Shown: positions 33,801-46,766 of the stretch, in pieces
Layout of the letters: every line of letters starts with the position of its first letter
Position numbering within the stretch: position 1 is the first letter of the stretch
DNA from: Brachionus koreanus
Taxonomy: Eukaryota; Rotifera; Eurotatoria; Ploima; Brachionidae
Reading direction: 5' to 3'
DNA length: 64,000 nucleotides
NCBI GenBank assembly: GCA_016987375.1
Contig: PJRA01000048.1
Coordinates: 2,446,258 to 2,510,257 of the forward strand
Notes under the pieces: model-generated
The model's input: the letters and a program-made list of their open reading frames with translations, nothing else
Told to the model about the DNA's origin: nothing
Databases searched by the model: none
Position numbers and translations under genes: made by a program

Positions 33801-36800
33801 TAGATTCCCACTCTAGAAATAAAAACAACTTTATTTAAGATATTCCATTTGATTGATTGTAGCCTCATTGAAACAAAACCACTGCAAACTACAATTAAAA
33901 AATATAAAAGAGTATAAGAAAATTAAGCAAAAGTGTTCTTATAAATTCTTAATTGCAGTATCATAAATTTAGTTTATATTTAAAATGAGCAAAATATTTG
34001 CACATGGCTTTATATGGCCTTACTAACAAAAATATCAAATATACTCTCAAAATCATCACAGTTTCAAAAATCAAATTTTCCTAAACACGAAATCAATGAC
34101 TACTTGAAATAAATAAATCTTGAGAAATTTCATCAATTAAATTTTTTTTTGAATCAGTCTGCTGCATATCACTTTTTAAAATGGGAAAAAATTAAACTAT
34201 CAGAATTGGGCACGAAAATGAAAATTAATCGATTTCTGGTTGTAACCAGACATTAGCAGATGAAAATGGAAATTAATTAAGAAAACAGAAAATAAAACGC
34301 AATTTTCAAGAGTACACAAGCTCAATTTTTTAACTTGTACTACATGGAAAGAAAAATAGTACTGGACGTTTTAATCTGGATTATATATTTTGTTCTATTT
34401 TGAATGATAGACTAATATAATTATATTTTGTTGAAACTTAACTCAATTTAGTTAGAAATGCATCCTCTGTGTTTGTTCATCATCATAAATTAAGATGATA
34501 CAGTCTAATTTTTTTTCCATATTTAAAATAAGTTGATTGTTGATTTCCGTAAAAAGTCTACTTGATTAGATTTCCATGGATGGACTTAAGAATAAATAAA
34601 AAAATTATGATTTCTTAATTGAACGGAAATTTCATAAATTTGAACAAGATCTAAAAATCGTTTATAGTCAAAATAAAAAAGAGAAATTACTATTATTATA
34701 GTCTTTATTTTCAGCTTTGTGAAAATAAAAATAAAAATCAAAAATTCTAGTGGCAAATATTAACTGATTCGATTGAATAACAACTAGCAGAAGATTTCTA
34801 AATTAAACATTAAAAATTAATAGACTTTTTTGTGTAAAAATTTTATTTTTTGAATAAAAAGTTAATTTTTTTTTGATTACCTTAAATAATTTAGTTAAAA
34901 CTATTATATTTGTTTTTTTTTATTCAGTGTTTAAAAAAGAAATAATGCATTCAACAATCTAAAATTTTTGAATTGATACGGTTTGTGTTTAAGTAAGAGC
35001 AAAAATATTTTCAAGATATTAGATAAAAGTTATTAGTAAAAGCTGGCTATGATTTAATTTTTCAAACAAATAAAAACAACGACGTTACCCATAGGATCAG
35101 CAGCTTTCTTTAATCGTTATTTATTTAAAAAAAGCTTAATTTTCGTTTGTTTGTATAATAAAATAAAAATAAATTCTAGAATACTATGAATTGAACCAAA
35201 AAAAAAACACTCAGTTCTTATCCCAACTCTTAAGTATATTAAAAGAACTTCCTTTGATTTGTTTTAGCTTTTTTCTTTCATTTTAAAATTGAAAAATTTT
35301 AATATGGTATTGTGAAATTCAAATACAAATCGAACAAAAATTCTTTAAATAAAAATAAATTAAAATATAATATAAAAATTCAAAAAAATACTACAAAAAG
35401 TTATAGCATTCTTTTTCGAAGCTTTTTTATAAAATAAAATAAAACTTTTGCTTTCTTTTATTTTAGGAAATCAAATCAATGATCAATTTAATCGTATTGA
35501 TGTCTTATTTTTTGTCTTTTATTTACATAATAAAAAAATATTATTTATAAAATAGGTGCAACCAAGTATGTTTTCACTATTATTGGAGATTGAAAATTCG
35601 CAAAACAAATGAATCTTTTATATTTTCGAATAAAAATTGTTAATCCAATTTCCTCTAGTTTCATAAGATCAAAATAAGCTGATCATGGTTTCGGACCAAT
35701 GTCTCAACTTAACATACTGAGTTATTTATTATCGGCGAATCTTCTTAAAGCTCATATTCAAATCTACACAAATAATTTATTGTGGGTAAAAAGACTAAAA
35801 TTGTGCATTGTTCCAGAGAAAATCAAATTTGCTCCTCCAAAATAACTATTATTCTTAATTTTTATTAAAAATTTTAACAAAATTCTGTGATAATCAGGAA
35901 TGACTAAAAAAAATAAAAAAAATTCTTCGATAATAAGTAAATATAAAAGAAATTTGAAAATTTTAACTTGAAATTTCGAAAAGAGAATAATAAAAATAAG
36001 ACATAAAACTGATTTTTTGATTCAAAAAAATTTTTTTTTCGTTTTTTTATCAAAATAAAAACTATTGAGAAAAGTATAAATGTGTATGAGAATATACTTT
36101 ATACTAGTATAAGAATATAATAAATATACTTAATTCACTTTGAATACTTATTTAATATAAATCACAAATAAATTTATTTTGATTTAACTTTAGTTTAAGG
36201 CTTTTAAAAAACTTAGATTTCTTAAACAAATTATCTGTTTTTTTACTCTTTTACTATTTAATGAAAAATAGTATTTAAAGATTAAAATTAGTCATCATAT
36301 AAAGGTGCAATGAAGTGAGTTTTCACACTCTTGAATTTCTAACCAGTTCTGTATTTTTTCATTTATTTAATTTATTTTAATCGACACCATTAAGATGTTT
36401 AAAAAAAAATTTAAATAAATTATAAATCTAAAAATAATATTATATGAATCTTCCAAGATTATAGCACAAATTGAACAATTTATTTAAAAAATGATATTTA
36501 AATAAATTATTTAACTTTTTATTTTAAGAAATCAAAATTCATGTCTAAAAAACTTAGTAATTTTTTAAAAATATAATATCGATTTTGGTTCATTTATTCT
36601 AAAAATAAAAAAAAATAATTTATTATTTTTTAAATAAAACTTTAATTGAAATTGATATTTGAGTCGGTGTTTTATTCAGCTAATTACAGCTTAATAAGAT
36701 ACAATTTTTATTTTGAAAATTTTCATTGAGTTCTATTTTTAGAATTGAATTTTGATTTTTTCATGATAATCAATATCAAACATTCAAAATACTAAAAAGT

Positions 36801-37325
36801 TTTTCTTAATAAAAAATGTCCTGAAAAGTTTATTAAAATATCTCTAAATTTTCTTTAAAATTTTAACTTTTTGAAAATATTAACAAAAAAAATTTAAATA
36901 TTCATTTAATTTAACTAAATTAACAGAAAATGAGTATTTCAATATTGATACAAGATTTAAAAAATAAACTAATAGTAGATTTTGTTTTTTAAAAAAATGA
37001 ATATAAAAATATAAAAAAAAAACGAAGTAAAAAATTTATTTTCAATTCGATCATCAATTCTTTAATACAATAAAATAAAAAAAAAGCTAGGACAAAAATA
37101 ACTGCTGTGCTAATAATATGCGTTCAACCGATACATGAAATAAAGTCTTTGTTATTAAACTTACCTTTATTTTCTAAAAAACTACAATTGACATGAACTT
37201 TATAATTTGTATTATTAAAATAGGCCAACTGAAAAGACCTAATGAAAGTTTAAAATTTACTTTTTATTTTTTTTATTAAATTACAGTCATAATCATAATT
37301 ATTGCCGCTAAAACACACATATACT
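27887..37325. other. Gene desert of about 9.4 kb
   Basis: Almost uniformly AT-rich with no credible ORF; only a LINE 3' scrap (30147-30245) is identifiable. A less AT-rich patch lies at about 33600-33690. The distal part is expected to carry regulatory DNA of the downstream CNTNAP gene, but no element can be named from sequence alone. Confidence 0.5.
30147..30245 (-). mobile_element. LINE copy C, 3' UTR only
   Basis: As reverse complement it reads GAAAAGTCTACTATATTG, CCTGCTTTGTCAATTTAG, a 19-nt hairpin region (30177-30195), GATCGTAGAATAT and a (TTA)n tail. This aligns base for base with the 3' ends of copies A and B. It is severely 5'-truncated, as is common for LINE insertions. Confidence 0.8.
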
Positions 37326-40300
37326 ATGGCTCACTTGGTGCGCATTCTGAAGGCTTTACTAATTTTTCTCATTCAAAATAGTAAATATCTAAAGTTATCC
37401 AAGAGACCATCATTTTTTTTTATTAAATTTGTATTTTAGACTCAGTCTATGCTACATTTGAGTGCACTCAGCCCATACCTTTGGGTTCAGAAAATGGGAT
37501 TCTTCCAGACTCTAGCTTTACTGCTACTAGTTCCAGCTCATCACGGGAACCCTATCGTGCCCGCTTAAATGGCCAATTTGGTAAGCTTATTTGTTTTTTA
37601 GTTTTTTTTTATAAATTTTTAAAATAAAGCATGGAGACCACGGAAAATGGATTCAAATGAATATTTGATTATTAATTTCCAATCACGAGTTATAATTACT
37701 TCATTAGCTACCCAAGGTAGACGGGCAGCTAGAGAATTTGTTACTCTGTATGCCTTGCAATATAGTGACAATGGCATGAACTGGTTTTATTATACAGATG
37801 AAAACAAAATAATCATGGTGGGTTTTGAATTAAAAAAAAATATACTCGATAATGAATAACGAAAGTTTGGTTCTTGTTAGATAAGAGTATTAAATGAAAT
37901 ATTAGTATAGTTTAAATCTAAAATTTCCCAAATTAATTTTAGAATTTGATGAGAACAGTTTAAGTTGGTATGGGTAAATAAGCAAAGCGATTTAATGGGC
38001 GTATTTTAATGCCACATGTTCATAAATTTAGATTATGCAAATTTTCTTTTTATATTATTTAATTAAGCATTCATCACATTTTTATTACTTAAATTTTTTT
38101 TTCTATTTTTTTGGATCAAATAATTAAAAAATATTTTTAAATTTTATATAAACATATTTGAACTAAATAAGTTTATTTAAGATAGAAAATTAAATCTATA
38201 ATTTTAAGAGCATTTATTAAAATTAGAAAAACTAAAGCAACACACCCTTTAAAAAAAAATTCAACACACCCTTCAAGATTAAATAAAATACAAGCTCAAT
38301 AGAAATTTTTTCAATTTTAGAATTTTCCTGGCAATACCGATGATAATACAGTGAGAGAAAATCGATTTCACGAGCCCATTATAGCTCAATATGTGAGAAT
38401 AAATCCAAGACAATGGAATAACTTTATTGCTTTAAGAGTTGAGTTTTATGGATGTCCATATGGTAAACAAAAATCAAATAAAAAAGAAATATCTGAATAA
38501 AATTAGATAAAAAATTTTCTCTAAGATCCAACCACAGTTACTTTTAATCGGGTGGCATTGGCCTCTTACGATGCCATGTTCCAACCTTTGAACAGCTACC
38601 AGGACGAGCTGATGCTTCGATTTCGCACTAATGATCCAAGTGCGTTGATTTTCTACACCAAAGGCACTCAAAACAATGATTATATGTCAATTGAGCTACG
38701 CAATGGCAGTCTATTTGTTGGCATAGATCTTGGCTCAACAGTGGAAAAACAAGGCGAAATTTTGATGAAATGTGGAAGCTTGTTGGATGATTTTCAATGG
38801 CATGATGTTAAAGTAAGACGTGTTGGACGCTCTGTTACAGTCGTAGTTGATCAATTAGTGGTCAGAAATGAATCAAGGAGTTTGTTTACATCGTTTAATT
38901 TTGATGGTAAAATGTACGTAGGCGGTGCACCCTCTCACATTGACCGTGGTATTTCGATTCGTTCTAATTTCATGGGCTGCATTGAAAATGTGATTTATCG
39001 TTCATTTACTGAGAATAGAGTTGTAGATATTCTTAAAGGCGCTAGATACAAGTGGCCTTACTATCAAGTAGAAGGCGGTTATTTGTCCTACAGCTGTATT
39101 GACCTAAATCAAATGCCAATGACTTTCAAAGACCGAAATTCATATTTGTATGCTCAGCGCAATCCTGGCTCACAGAGACTTGACGTTAGCTTCGGAATGA
39201 GAACTTTTGAGCTAGAAGGCTTGCTTTATCATCACAGATTTGCCAAAGATAGCGCTAATCAAGACACAGGCTACATTAAAATGTACATAAATGAAGGCGC
39301 TTTGGCTATCAAATTTCGATTAGGCTCAAAAGATAAGCCAGATCAAATGATGATACACAGACGAGCCAAATTGAACGATGGTCTTTGGCACGACATAAGC
39401 TTGTCTATTACTATTGACATGATGAATGTAACTGTTGATTTTGAGCCTGAAATAGTTCGTGGTACATTTAAAATACAAACTGGAGAAATGTTTTACATTG
39501 GTGGTGGACTGACAGATGATTTGTCCGTTCCAAATTTTGTCGGTTGCTTTAGACGTTTGACTTTAAACGATGGAAGACAAGTTACGCCTGATAATGTGCG
39601 CTCATTTCAAGACGGACCATTGGCCAACACAAATAACTATGTGACTAGTGTAGGTGTATTGATTAATTCGTGTGAAATATTGGACAAATGTACTCCCAAT
39701 CCGTGTCAACACGGCGGTGTATGTCTTCAAACATGGGACAATTTTAGATGCGATTGTTCGCACACTGGATACGGTGGAGCTGTTTGTCACACCAGTGAAC
39801 ATCCCTTGTCTTGTCTTGACTATAAAATGACCAAAATGCAGCAAAGATATGCATACGGCACTGATTTGCATTTAACTATTGATGTGGACGGTTCTGGGCC
39901 TATTGAACCGTTTATGGTTATGTGCAAATTTGGATCTCAAATGGAAAATATGAACGTGACTGAAGTGGAACATTACAGCCAAGGAGAAATTGTAGTAAAA
40001 GGTTACAAAGCACCTGGATCATATTCACAAGACATTGTGTACACTGCATCCAAAGCTCAGGTTAACGAACTTGTTGAACGCTCGTACACATGTTCACAAT
40101 ATGTCAAAGTTAAGTGCAAAGGAGCCAGATTTTTAAATTTTCCCGGCCAACCTTATGGATGGTGGGTGGGCCGTACCAATCAACCGATGTACTACTGGGG
40201 TGGCAGTGAAGTTGGCATTCCGAAATGTCGATGCGGAGTCAACCAGGAATGTGACGATCCAAATGTATTCTGTAATTGTGACAGTGGTGACATGGAAAAT

Positions 40301-41959
40301 GAAAGACAAGATGACGGACTGCTTAAAAATAAAGTCTATTTGCCTGTTTATAAAATTTATTTGGGTGACACTGGCGATGTGAGTGAAGATAGATATATGA
40401 AATATTCAATTGGTAGTTTGATCTGTGAAGGTGATAGATTGTATGATAATACAGTTACATTTCGTAAACAAGATGCTTTGTTGGAAATAGGAGAGAGAGA
40501 GAGTTCCAAAATGGCAGTTGATATTCGATTTCAGTTTAGAACAAGAGCCAAATCGGGCATATTGTTGCAAAAAGTTGGAAATTTTACTGGAGATTTGATA
40601 GAAGTTAAATTGCTGACACCTAGAGAAATTGCTTTCCGCTATTCAGCTGGTTCTGGTGTCGAAGTAATTTCCATATCGACACCATTTGACCTAAATGACA
40701 ATGAATGGCACACGGTTCAAATAGAACGAAACAGAAAAGAGGCAAGAATGAATATTGATTCAATATCTGCCGGAAATCCAGAAGATTTGTATGCATACAG
40801 ACCATTTATATTCACATCTAATCTAACAATTGGAGCTTCAGTTAGTTACAGAGACGGTTTTGTTGGCTGTTTTAGAGGTCTGCAAGTTAATGGAAAAATA
40901 ATTGACTTGCTTTATTTGGCTAGACGAGCTGTTTATGGGGTTACACAGGGATGCGTTGGAAAATGTGCTAGCAATCCGTGTCTAAACAACGGCACCTGTG
41001 TCGAACAGTACTCTTCTTTTGAATGTGATTGTACATTTACACCATTCAGAGGGCCAATATGTGGAACTGAAATTGGAACTATTTTAGAAGCGAGCAATAT
41101 GATTAAGTACACTTTTCCCACTCAAGGAGTCACTGCTACTGAAGAAGAGACTATTAGAGCTCAATTTGCCACTTACAACAAACAGGGTATTATAATGCAA
41201 ATTTTGTCCGATAAAAAAGACGAAAAGGGTTTGGTTGATTATTTTACCTTGGAAATGAATAACAATGGTGGTGTGAGAGTCAGATTCAATTACGGTTTTG
41301 ACAATTTTGAATTTAACCCACCCTATGATCTAAGTAATGGACAAAATCATGAGGTTATTGTAGTTAGAACCAATCGTGGCCAGTCTATTTCAATCAAAGT
41401 AGACGAACACTTGGCTTACTCGTTTAATTTCACACGTGGTTCTTTTATTGACATGGTCTTTGACTCGCCTAGGTTTTTGTATGTAGGCAGAAACGAGACT
41501 ATGCGACCAGATACGGGTTTTATCGGCTGTGTCAGTCGACTTCAATTTAACAGAATATTTCCTCTTAAGTATTCATTTTTGGAAGTTGCTGATCCAAATA
41601 TTGAAGTATTCGGACCTGACATTAGAGAATGGCAATGTGCTATCGATCCAGTTACATATGCGCCAGAGCCTATTGAAATACCGCCCGATCGCGATATTAA
41701 AATTATTCAACTACCAAACATGCACTCTCCGCCTCTCCAAGATTGGAGATATGCAACTCTTTTAGGTGTCGGTCTCGCTGTCTTGTTGGCAACAGCCTTT
41801 GGATTTGTTATATTTTTCTATCATAAGTACGCCTATAAGGGATCTTATGTGACCAAAGAAGACAAGGGAGCAGTTCACGCTCTAGATGCTGATGAAGCAA
41901 TTACCAAAGGAGATCAAAGACATCCAAATATTACCGAAAAAAAAGAATGGTTTTTGTAA
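37326..41959 (+). CDS. CNTNAP: Contactin-associated protein / neurexin IV (CASPR family), 5 exons, 1319 aa
   Basis: Type I membrane adhesion protein of septate or paranodal junctions. Exons 37326-37380, 37440-37580, 37630-37817, 38321-38462, 38526-41959 total 3960 nt. Order: signal peptide (MAHLVRILKALLIFLIQN), F5/8 discoidin domain (about 27-175), LamG1 (190-350), LamG2 (390-540), EGF (561-595, CTPNPCQHGGVC), fibrinogen-like region (600-805), LamG3 (835-975), EGF (990-1025, CASNPCLNNGTC), LamG4 (1035-1215), TM (about 1252-1273) and a 46-aa tail. The tail starts YHKYAYKGSYVTKEDKGA (protein 4.1-binding-like) and ends EWFL, a PDZ-ligand-like end as in CASPR2 and Nrx-IV. Human CNTNAP2 has 1331 aa. 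Unusually, 3.4 kb of coding lies in one exon. The family is certain. Confidence 0.95.
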
Positions 41960-42378
41960 ATTTAGAAAAAAAAAAAAAATTAAAATTTAATTTTAATTTT
42001 TTTTTGTTTTTGTATAATTTTATTTGACTTAAAAGCATTCCATGGAAATAAGATTTTCATTTTTTAAAATAACTTGATTCTTTGGCTAAAAAGTAGATCT
42101 AAATGATATTTCTATCTAAGAAAAGCTATTTTTATTGAAAATATATGCAGTCAAGATTTAATGATTCTATTTGTAGGTTAGATTATTTGAATCTTTCGTG
42201 TAAATTGAGTGCTTGAGATATGAACTTATTTCTAGATAAATTCAATTTAAATAAACTTTACTAAAATGCTTTTATTTTTTAATTTTTTTTTTGTATGTAT
42301 TAAGAATGATTTTGGCCGTGCTGTGCCAAATACAGTGAGAATAAGCACATATTGTATTTTGAAATTTAAAATAAAAAA

Positions 42379-43114
42379 ATGTTAAAAACACTAATTTTTG
42401 ATAGAAAGTTTAAAATGAGAAATTTGCTGAAAAAAGTTCGCTATCAATTTGCGACAAAAAATTTTTTCAATTCAAACCAAATCTTCTCGATTCATTACAA
42501 TCGGCCTAGTCTGACAAAGTCATTGACCAAAACTAACATTGACACCAGACAAAGAAAAAAATTTCAGACTGATTATTCTTCTAGGAGGTATTTTTTTTAA
42601 AAAGCAATTTAAACGAGCTTTTAAATTTAATTCGAAATTAGTTTAAATAATTTAAAAGCTCTAAAAGTGCACTAAAATGTACAATAAATTTTAATTGACA
42701 TTTTGCTTGACTTTTAAATCAGAAAATTTGCTGAAATGGAGCTAAAAGAATTGGATTATTTGAATAAAAAATTTAAAACTTTGAACAAAAAAACCCTGAA
42801 AAATAATGAGAGATTATTTGTTTCAGAAGAGAACCAATTGTTTTTAGATGAAGAGAAATTTTTAAAAAATGAATGGATTAACTTTTTGAAATCAAAGCAG
42901 CAAGATCAAATGGAACAATTGGAACGAGCGCTACAATCTCAACACGAAGCGTTAGAAGAGCTAAAAAAAGATAATTTAGTTTTATACAACGCAGCAATAC
43001 AAGTAAGTTAATTGCTTATACATCTTTTAGATAACATAGTTTTTAATTAAAATTTAATGTAAATTCAAGTTGGATATAAAATTGATCCCATATGTTAGAA
43101 GAGCTCAAAAATAA
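42379..43114 (+). CDS. Divergent paralogue of mitochondrial ribosomal protein L40 (mL40), 3 exons, 177 aa
   Basis: Exons 42379-42587, 42723-43002 and 43070-43114 (534 nt, in frame). The core LDEEKFLKNEWINFLKSKQQ, DQMEQLERALQSQHEALEEL, KKDNLVLYNAAIQLDIKLIP closely follows the mL40 gene at 46767-47879. The N-terminus has a basic, mitochondrial-targeting look (MLKTLIFDRKFKMRNLLKKV). Differences: the RLERFGRKLKPIDEL segment of mL40 is replaced by ELKELDYLNKKFKTL and NKKTLKNNERL, the middle intron is absent, and the protein stops 24 residues after the core with no proline-rich tail. Intron phases at both shared positions agree, so it arose by DNA-level duplication, not retroposition. All splice sites and the frame are intact, so it may be expressed. 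No poly(A) signal was assigned. Confidence 0.7.
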
Positions 43115-43690
43115 ACGAGACTTTAATTAATGGAAGAATTAACCATGATGCTATTGTTGACTCAATTTTGAGTTTGTATATAGATGTGATTAATAGTATA
43201 TAATTTATAACCTATTCAATTATTGAAACAAAACTAATTTTATTATACATTATTTTAGAATTTTTAAGTTTAAATAAAATTATTTTAAAAATATTAATTT
43301 TTTACTAATTTAAACGATTTAAATTTTGTAATATATTCATAAATTAGCTAATAGTATACATTGACATTGAAAATTTTAGAACCAAATTATTCAAAAAATT
43401 TTAATATTACAAACATGTATCTCCTAAATAAAAGCTTTCACAATTTTTTCTGAAAACTTTACTTAGTTTTTTTATAAAGATATATATAAAATTTTCAATG
43501 CATTGTTAGATTATAATATTTTAATCTTAATATTTCTTTAAAATTTTAATAAAAAAATTGTTGATTGTGTATGCTGTTTCTTTAAATATTTTTTAGACAT
43601 CTTTAGATTTTATCAAATTTAAAAGTTAAAAAAAACTTAAGTTTTTAATCCACAGTAAAATCTGAACGCAACAAAATATTTAGTTAAATA
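43115..43690. other. Intergenic region, no supported gene
   Basis: AT-rich DNA between the mL40 paralogue and mobile-element debris. Nothing recognisable. Confidence 0.55.
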
Positions 43691-44100
43691 TCTTTATAGT
43701 TATCTTTTGGACTAAAATTAAAGATGGAGAGGAATCAAAAGTTGGACCCAGGATTTTTTACAATAGATTAGCAGGAACAACAAGTTATGCTGCATCAAGA
43801 ATTAACTCAGATCCATTTTCATCTATTTTTGATTATGCGATGTTTACTTTGGTTTAAAATTTGGCCTCGAAGATAAATTATGATTTATAGAAGTATTATT
43901 ATATCGTGCCAGAATGCTTAGAAAGGTTCATGAAGTAATCTAAGAAGTAAATGTCAAATAAGCTTTTTTAATGAACACAAAACAATATTTACTTGCGATA
44001 TTTGTAATTTAGCTCTTTGCGGAACCTGTATTGATAATACAAAATATGTTCATGTCAGATTTGTGGAGAAAAATGAAAATAATAAATAATTCAATTATTA
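43690..44100 (+). pseudogene. Decayed coding fragment, possibly transposase-derived
   Basis: The plus strand first reads GEESKVGPRIFYNRLAGTTS then YAASRINSDPFSSIFDYAM before a stop. After broken frames, 43965-44085 reads TCDICNLALCGTCIDN, a C-x2-C-x5-C-x2-C zinc-ribbon pattern, followed by VRFVEKNENNK and a stop. A C-terminal cysteine cluster is common in piggyBac and other DDE transposases, but I cannot name the family. Several stops show it is not functional. Confidence 0.35.
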
Positions 44101-44479
44101 AAATTAAAAAAGAATTTTTACATTACATTTTTTACATAAATTTTAATATTTATTAAAAGAAACTTTTGAAAATTTGGGACACCCGATTTCCATTCAATTT
44201 AAAGATTGTCAGATCAAATAGACTCGACCGAGCTTTCTAGTGTTACAAAACTAGTATAATTGTTATTTTATACTTGGGATTGATAGCCATTAGTTTGGCA
44301 ATTTTTATTGAAAGAACTTCATTGAGGGCTCTTTAATTTGGTTGTTAGAGGCGTATGTTAGAGGTGACTTAGGCAAAAAGGGCCCAAAAATCATAATTTT
44401 GCTTTCAGGGGATTTAAAAATATTTTTTAAGTTAACAGAACATACTTGTATGATTCAATTTACCATTGAAATAAAAAAA

Positions 44480-45240
44480 AATTTGATTAGCTGGCATTTG
44501 ATCGCGTTTTGCATAAGCTACGTTATATAGTTATGGATTTACCAGTTAGCTTTTGGCGTTACTCGAAAATTTTCTATAAGATAGGAAACAGAGAGTAGTA
44601 ATAGGTCAGTATGTATCTGATTGGGTTGATGTGCTAAGCGGTGTTCAACAAGGTTCAGTTCTTCGTTCGTTACTATTCCAGTTCTTCATAAATGATTTAA
44701 CAGAGTTAGTAAATCACTTTTGCAAGTTGTTTGCGAATGACAGCAAATTGATTAGCATCATTAGAAATACAAGTGATCAAATGCTAATTCAAAATAACAT
44801 TGATAAGATGGTTGAGTGGTCGAAACGTTGGAGCATGAAATTTAATGAATCCAAGTGTAAAGTATATTGGCAACTCAAAGATTTCTAGGCAAAAAATCTC
44901 AATGTTAAATGCTGATGGTTTGAGAATTGAATTAGCTGAGACTACTAATGAGCGCGATCTTGGTTCAATGGTGAACAAATAACTTAAGACAAGGCGACAG
45001 CGTGGGGATCTTATTCAATTCTATAAAATCGACAAAAAGTACAATCATGTAAATTACGATGCGAAACTATTCTGTTTCTATCGACTGGACAATGTCGGTA
45101 GAAACAATAAAAATGAATAGTCTACTTATGGCGGGAATACGTTAGTCTTCCTGCTTTGTCAGTTTAGTTAATCTAAACTTAACTGTAGAATATTAACTAT
45201 TATTAATATTTATTATCATTGTCAATAATAATTAATAATA
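44480..45240 (+). mobile_element. CR1/Jockey-like LINE, copy B, RT fragment plus 3' UTR
   Basis: From 44480 the sequence encodes LAFDRVLHKLRYIV (RT motif A, KAFDKVPH-like), then broken frames, IGQYVSDWVDVLSGVQQGSV (motif B) and CKLFANDSKLISIIRNTSDQ. The FADD box is changed to FAND, destroying a catalytic Asp. NIDKMVEWSKRWSMKFNESK follows, then RIELAETTNERDLGSMVN. The text jumps straight to TRRQRGDLIQFYKI, so a few hundred bases of thumb domain are deleted. The 3' UTR (CTGCTTTGTCAG, hairpin at 45161-45179) and TTA-rich tail match copies A and C. It lies between the two mL40 genes. Non-functional. Confidence 0.85.
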
Positions 45241-46766
45241 TAATTAATAATAAACTTGAATTGTATTAAAATCAATAAGTATTACATTCATTTAAAACTA
45301 AATTTTTTATTTATAATTAAGTAAGATTTTTTTTTATTTTTATATTCAATCCTTCTCTTTTTTACATAATAATATTTATTACATTTTTGGTTTAAACTTT
45401 TTAAGAAATTGTTTGGTTTAATGGTTAAGGAACAGAACATTTTTAATTTTTTTATAAATAAATCCTTTTGATTTTTGGGCTTTTTTGTTCAAATTTATTT
45501 AAAAATGTCATAGAGAAAAAAAAAATATGCCATTTGTAAATGAGCGAGTATTGCATCAAAGCAAATGTTAAAAAAGAGCATAGAATTAAATTAGTCTTGG
45601 ATATTTTGTTCAGCAATTAAACACTCTTAATAATCAATTAATGTTTTTCCTTTGTTTGATATTGCAGCGTCAAAAATATAAACATGGCTTAAAAGAATGA
45701 ATTTTACTGTTTAAAACTTTCTAAATATCTAAAATGTCGAACAAGGGAATGCTCAAAACATGTCTTTGGAGAATGTGATGTTATTAATGAATGAAACGTC
45801 GACTAGATGTGTTAAATATATGCCTCAAAGTTAATAACGATAATATGGTAATTTATCATGTTTTTAATGCAAAAAATGTCATAAATCTAAAAATAGAAAT
45901 TTCTTTAATTATTGACTAAAAATTCATTGAATTGATTTATTTTTAAATTTTTTTAGTAATGAAAAATCAACAATTTACGTAGAAAAATTTTCAAATGTAA
46001 ACCAAAAACGAAATCTTATTTTTCAGATGTATGACATCTATTTGCTTAGCATTCCACCCAAAAATCTAGAATCAAAATTTTTACCTCTTTTTCCAAATTA
46101 AGAAAACAATCTTAAAGTGATAAACTTTTTTTATAAAAAAATATCAGCGAACAAAAATATTTTTTTTTAATTTTTTTTTATTTTCAAAGCTTATTAAATT
46201 TTTGAAAATAAATATTTTTCAACTATTAGAAGGCTAATTTAGCTTTTGCATTTAATATTGTTAACTAATAATTATATATGATGTAAATAATAGGTATTTT
46301 TAAAATGTCTAATTGTTTTTCTAATTACCTTTGTTTTTTCTAAATATTTAAATCAGAGCTTTTTCTAATTTGAGACACATTTATGTAGATCTAGTTATTA
46401 AATATTTATTAATTATTTACTTGTTAAATTGAATCTTCTGAAGTGAACATCTATCTGATAAAATAAAAAAATATAAATTTATTTACTCCAATAAAAAGAA
46501 TGTTTAAGTATGCTTATCTTAACCAAGACAAAAACTTTTGCAATATGAATTTTAAATTTTTTACAAATACCAAATTATACTTAGTTTTTTTTTAAAAGAA
46601 ATTTTATTTTAACAAAATAAATTTACATAACATTTTGCCATTTAAAAACAAATTAATTTATTCCAAAAAAGTATATTCAGAAACTGAACTAATTCAAAAT
46701 AAATAGCCCAAGAAGAATAATATCAAAACTCACCTAAACAATTGAAAATCTTATTTTTGATATAAT
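45241..46766. other. Intergenic region, no supported gene
   Basis: AT-rich with no credible ORF. The distal end holds the presumed mL40 promoter; no clear motif is seen. Confidence 0.55.
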
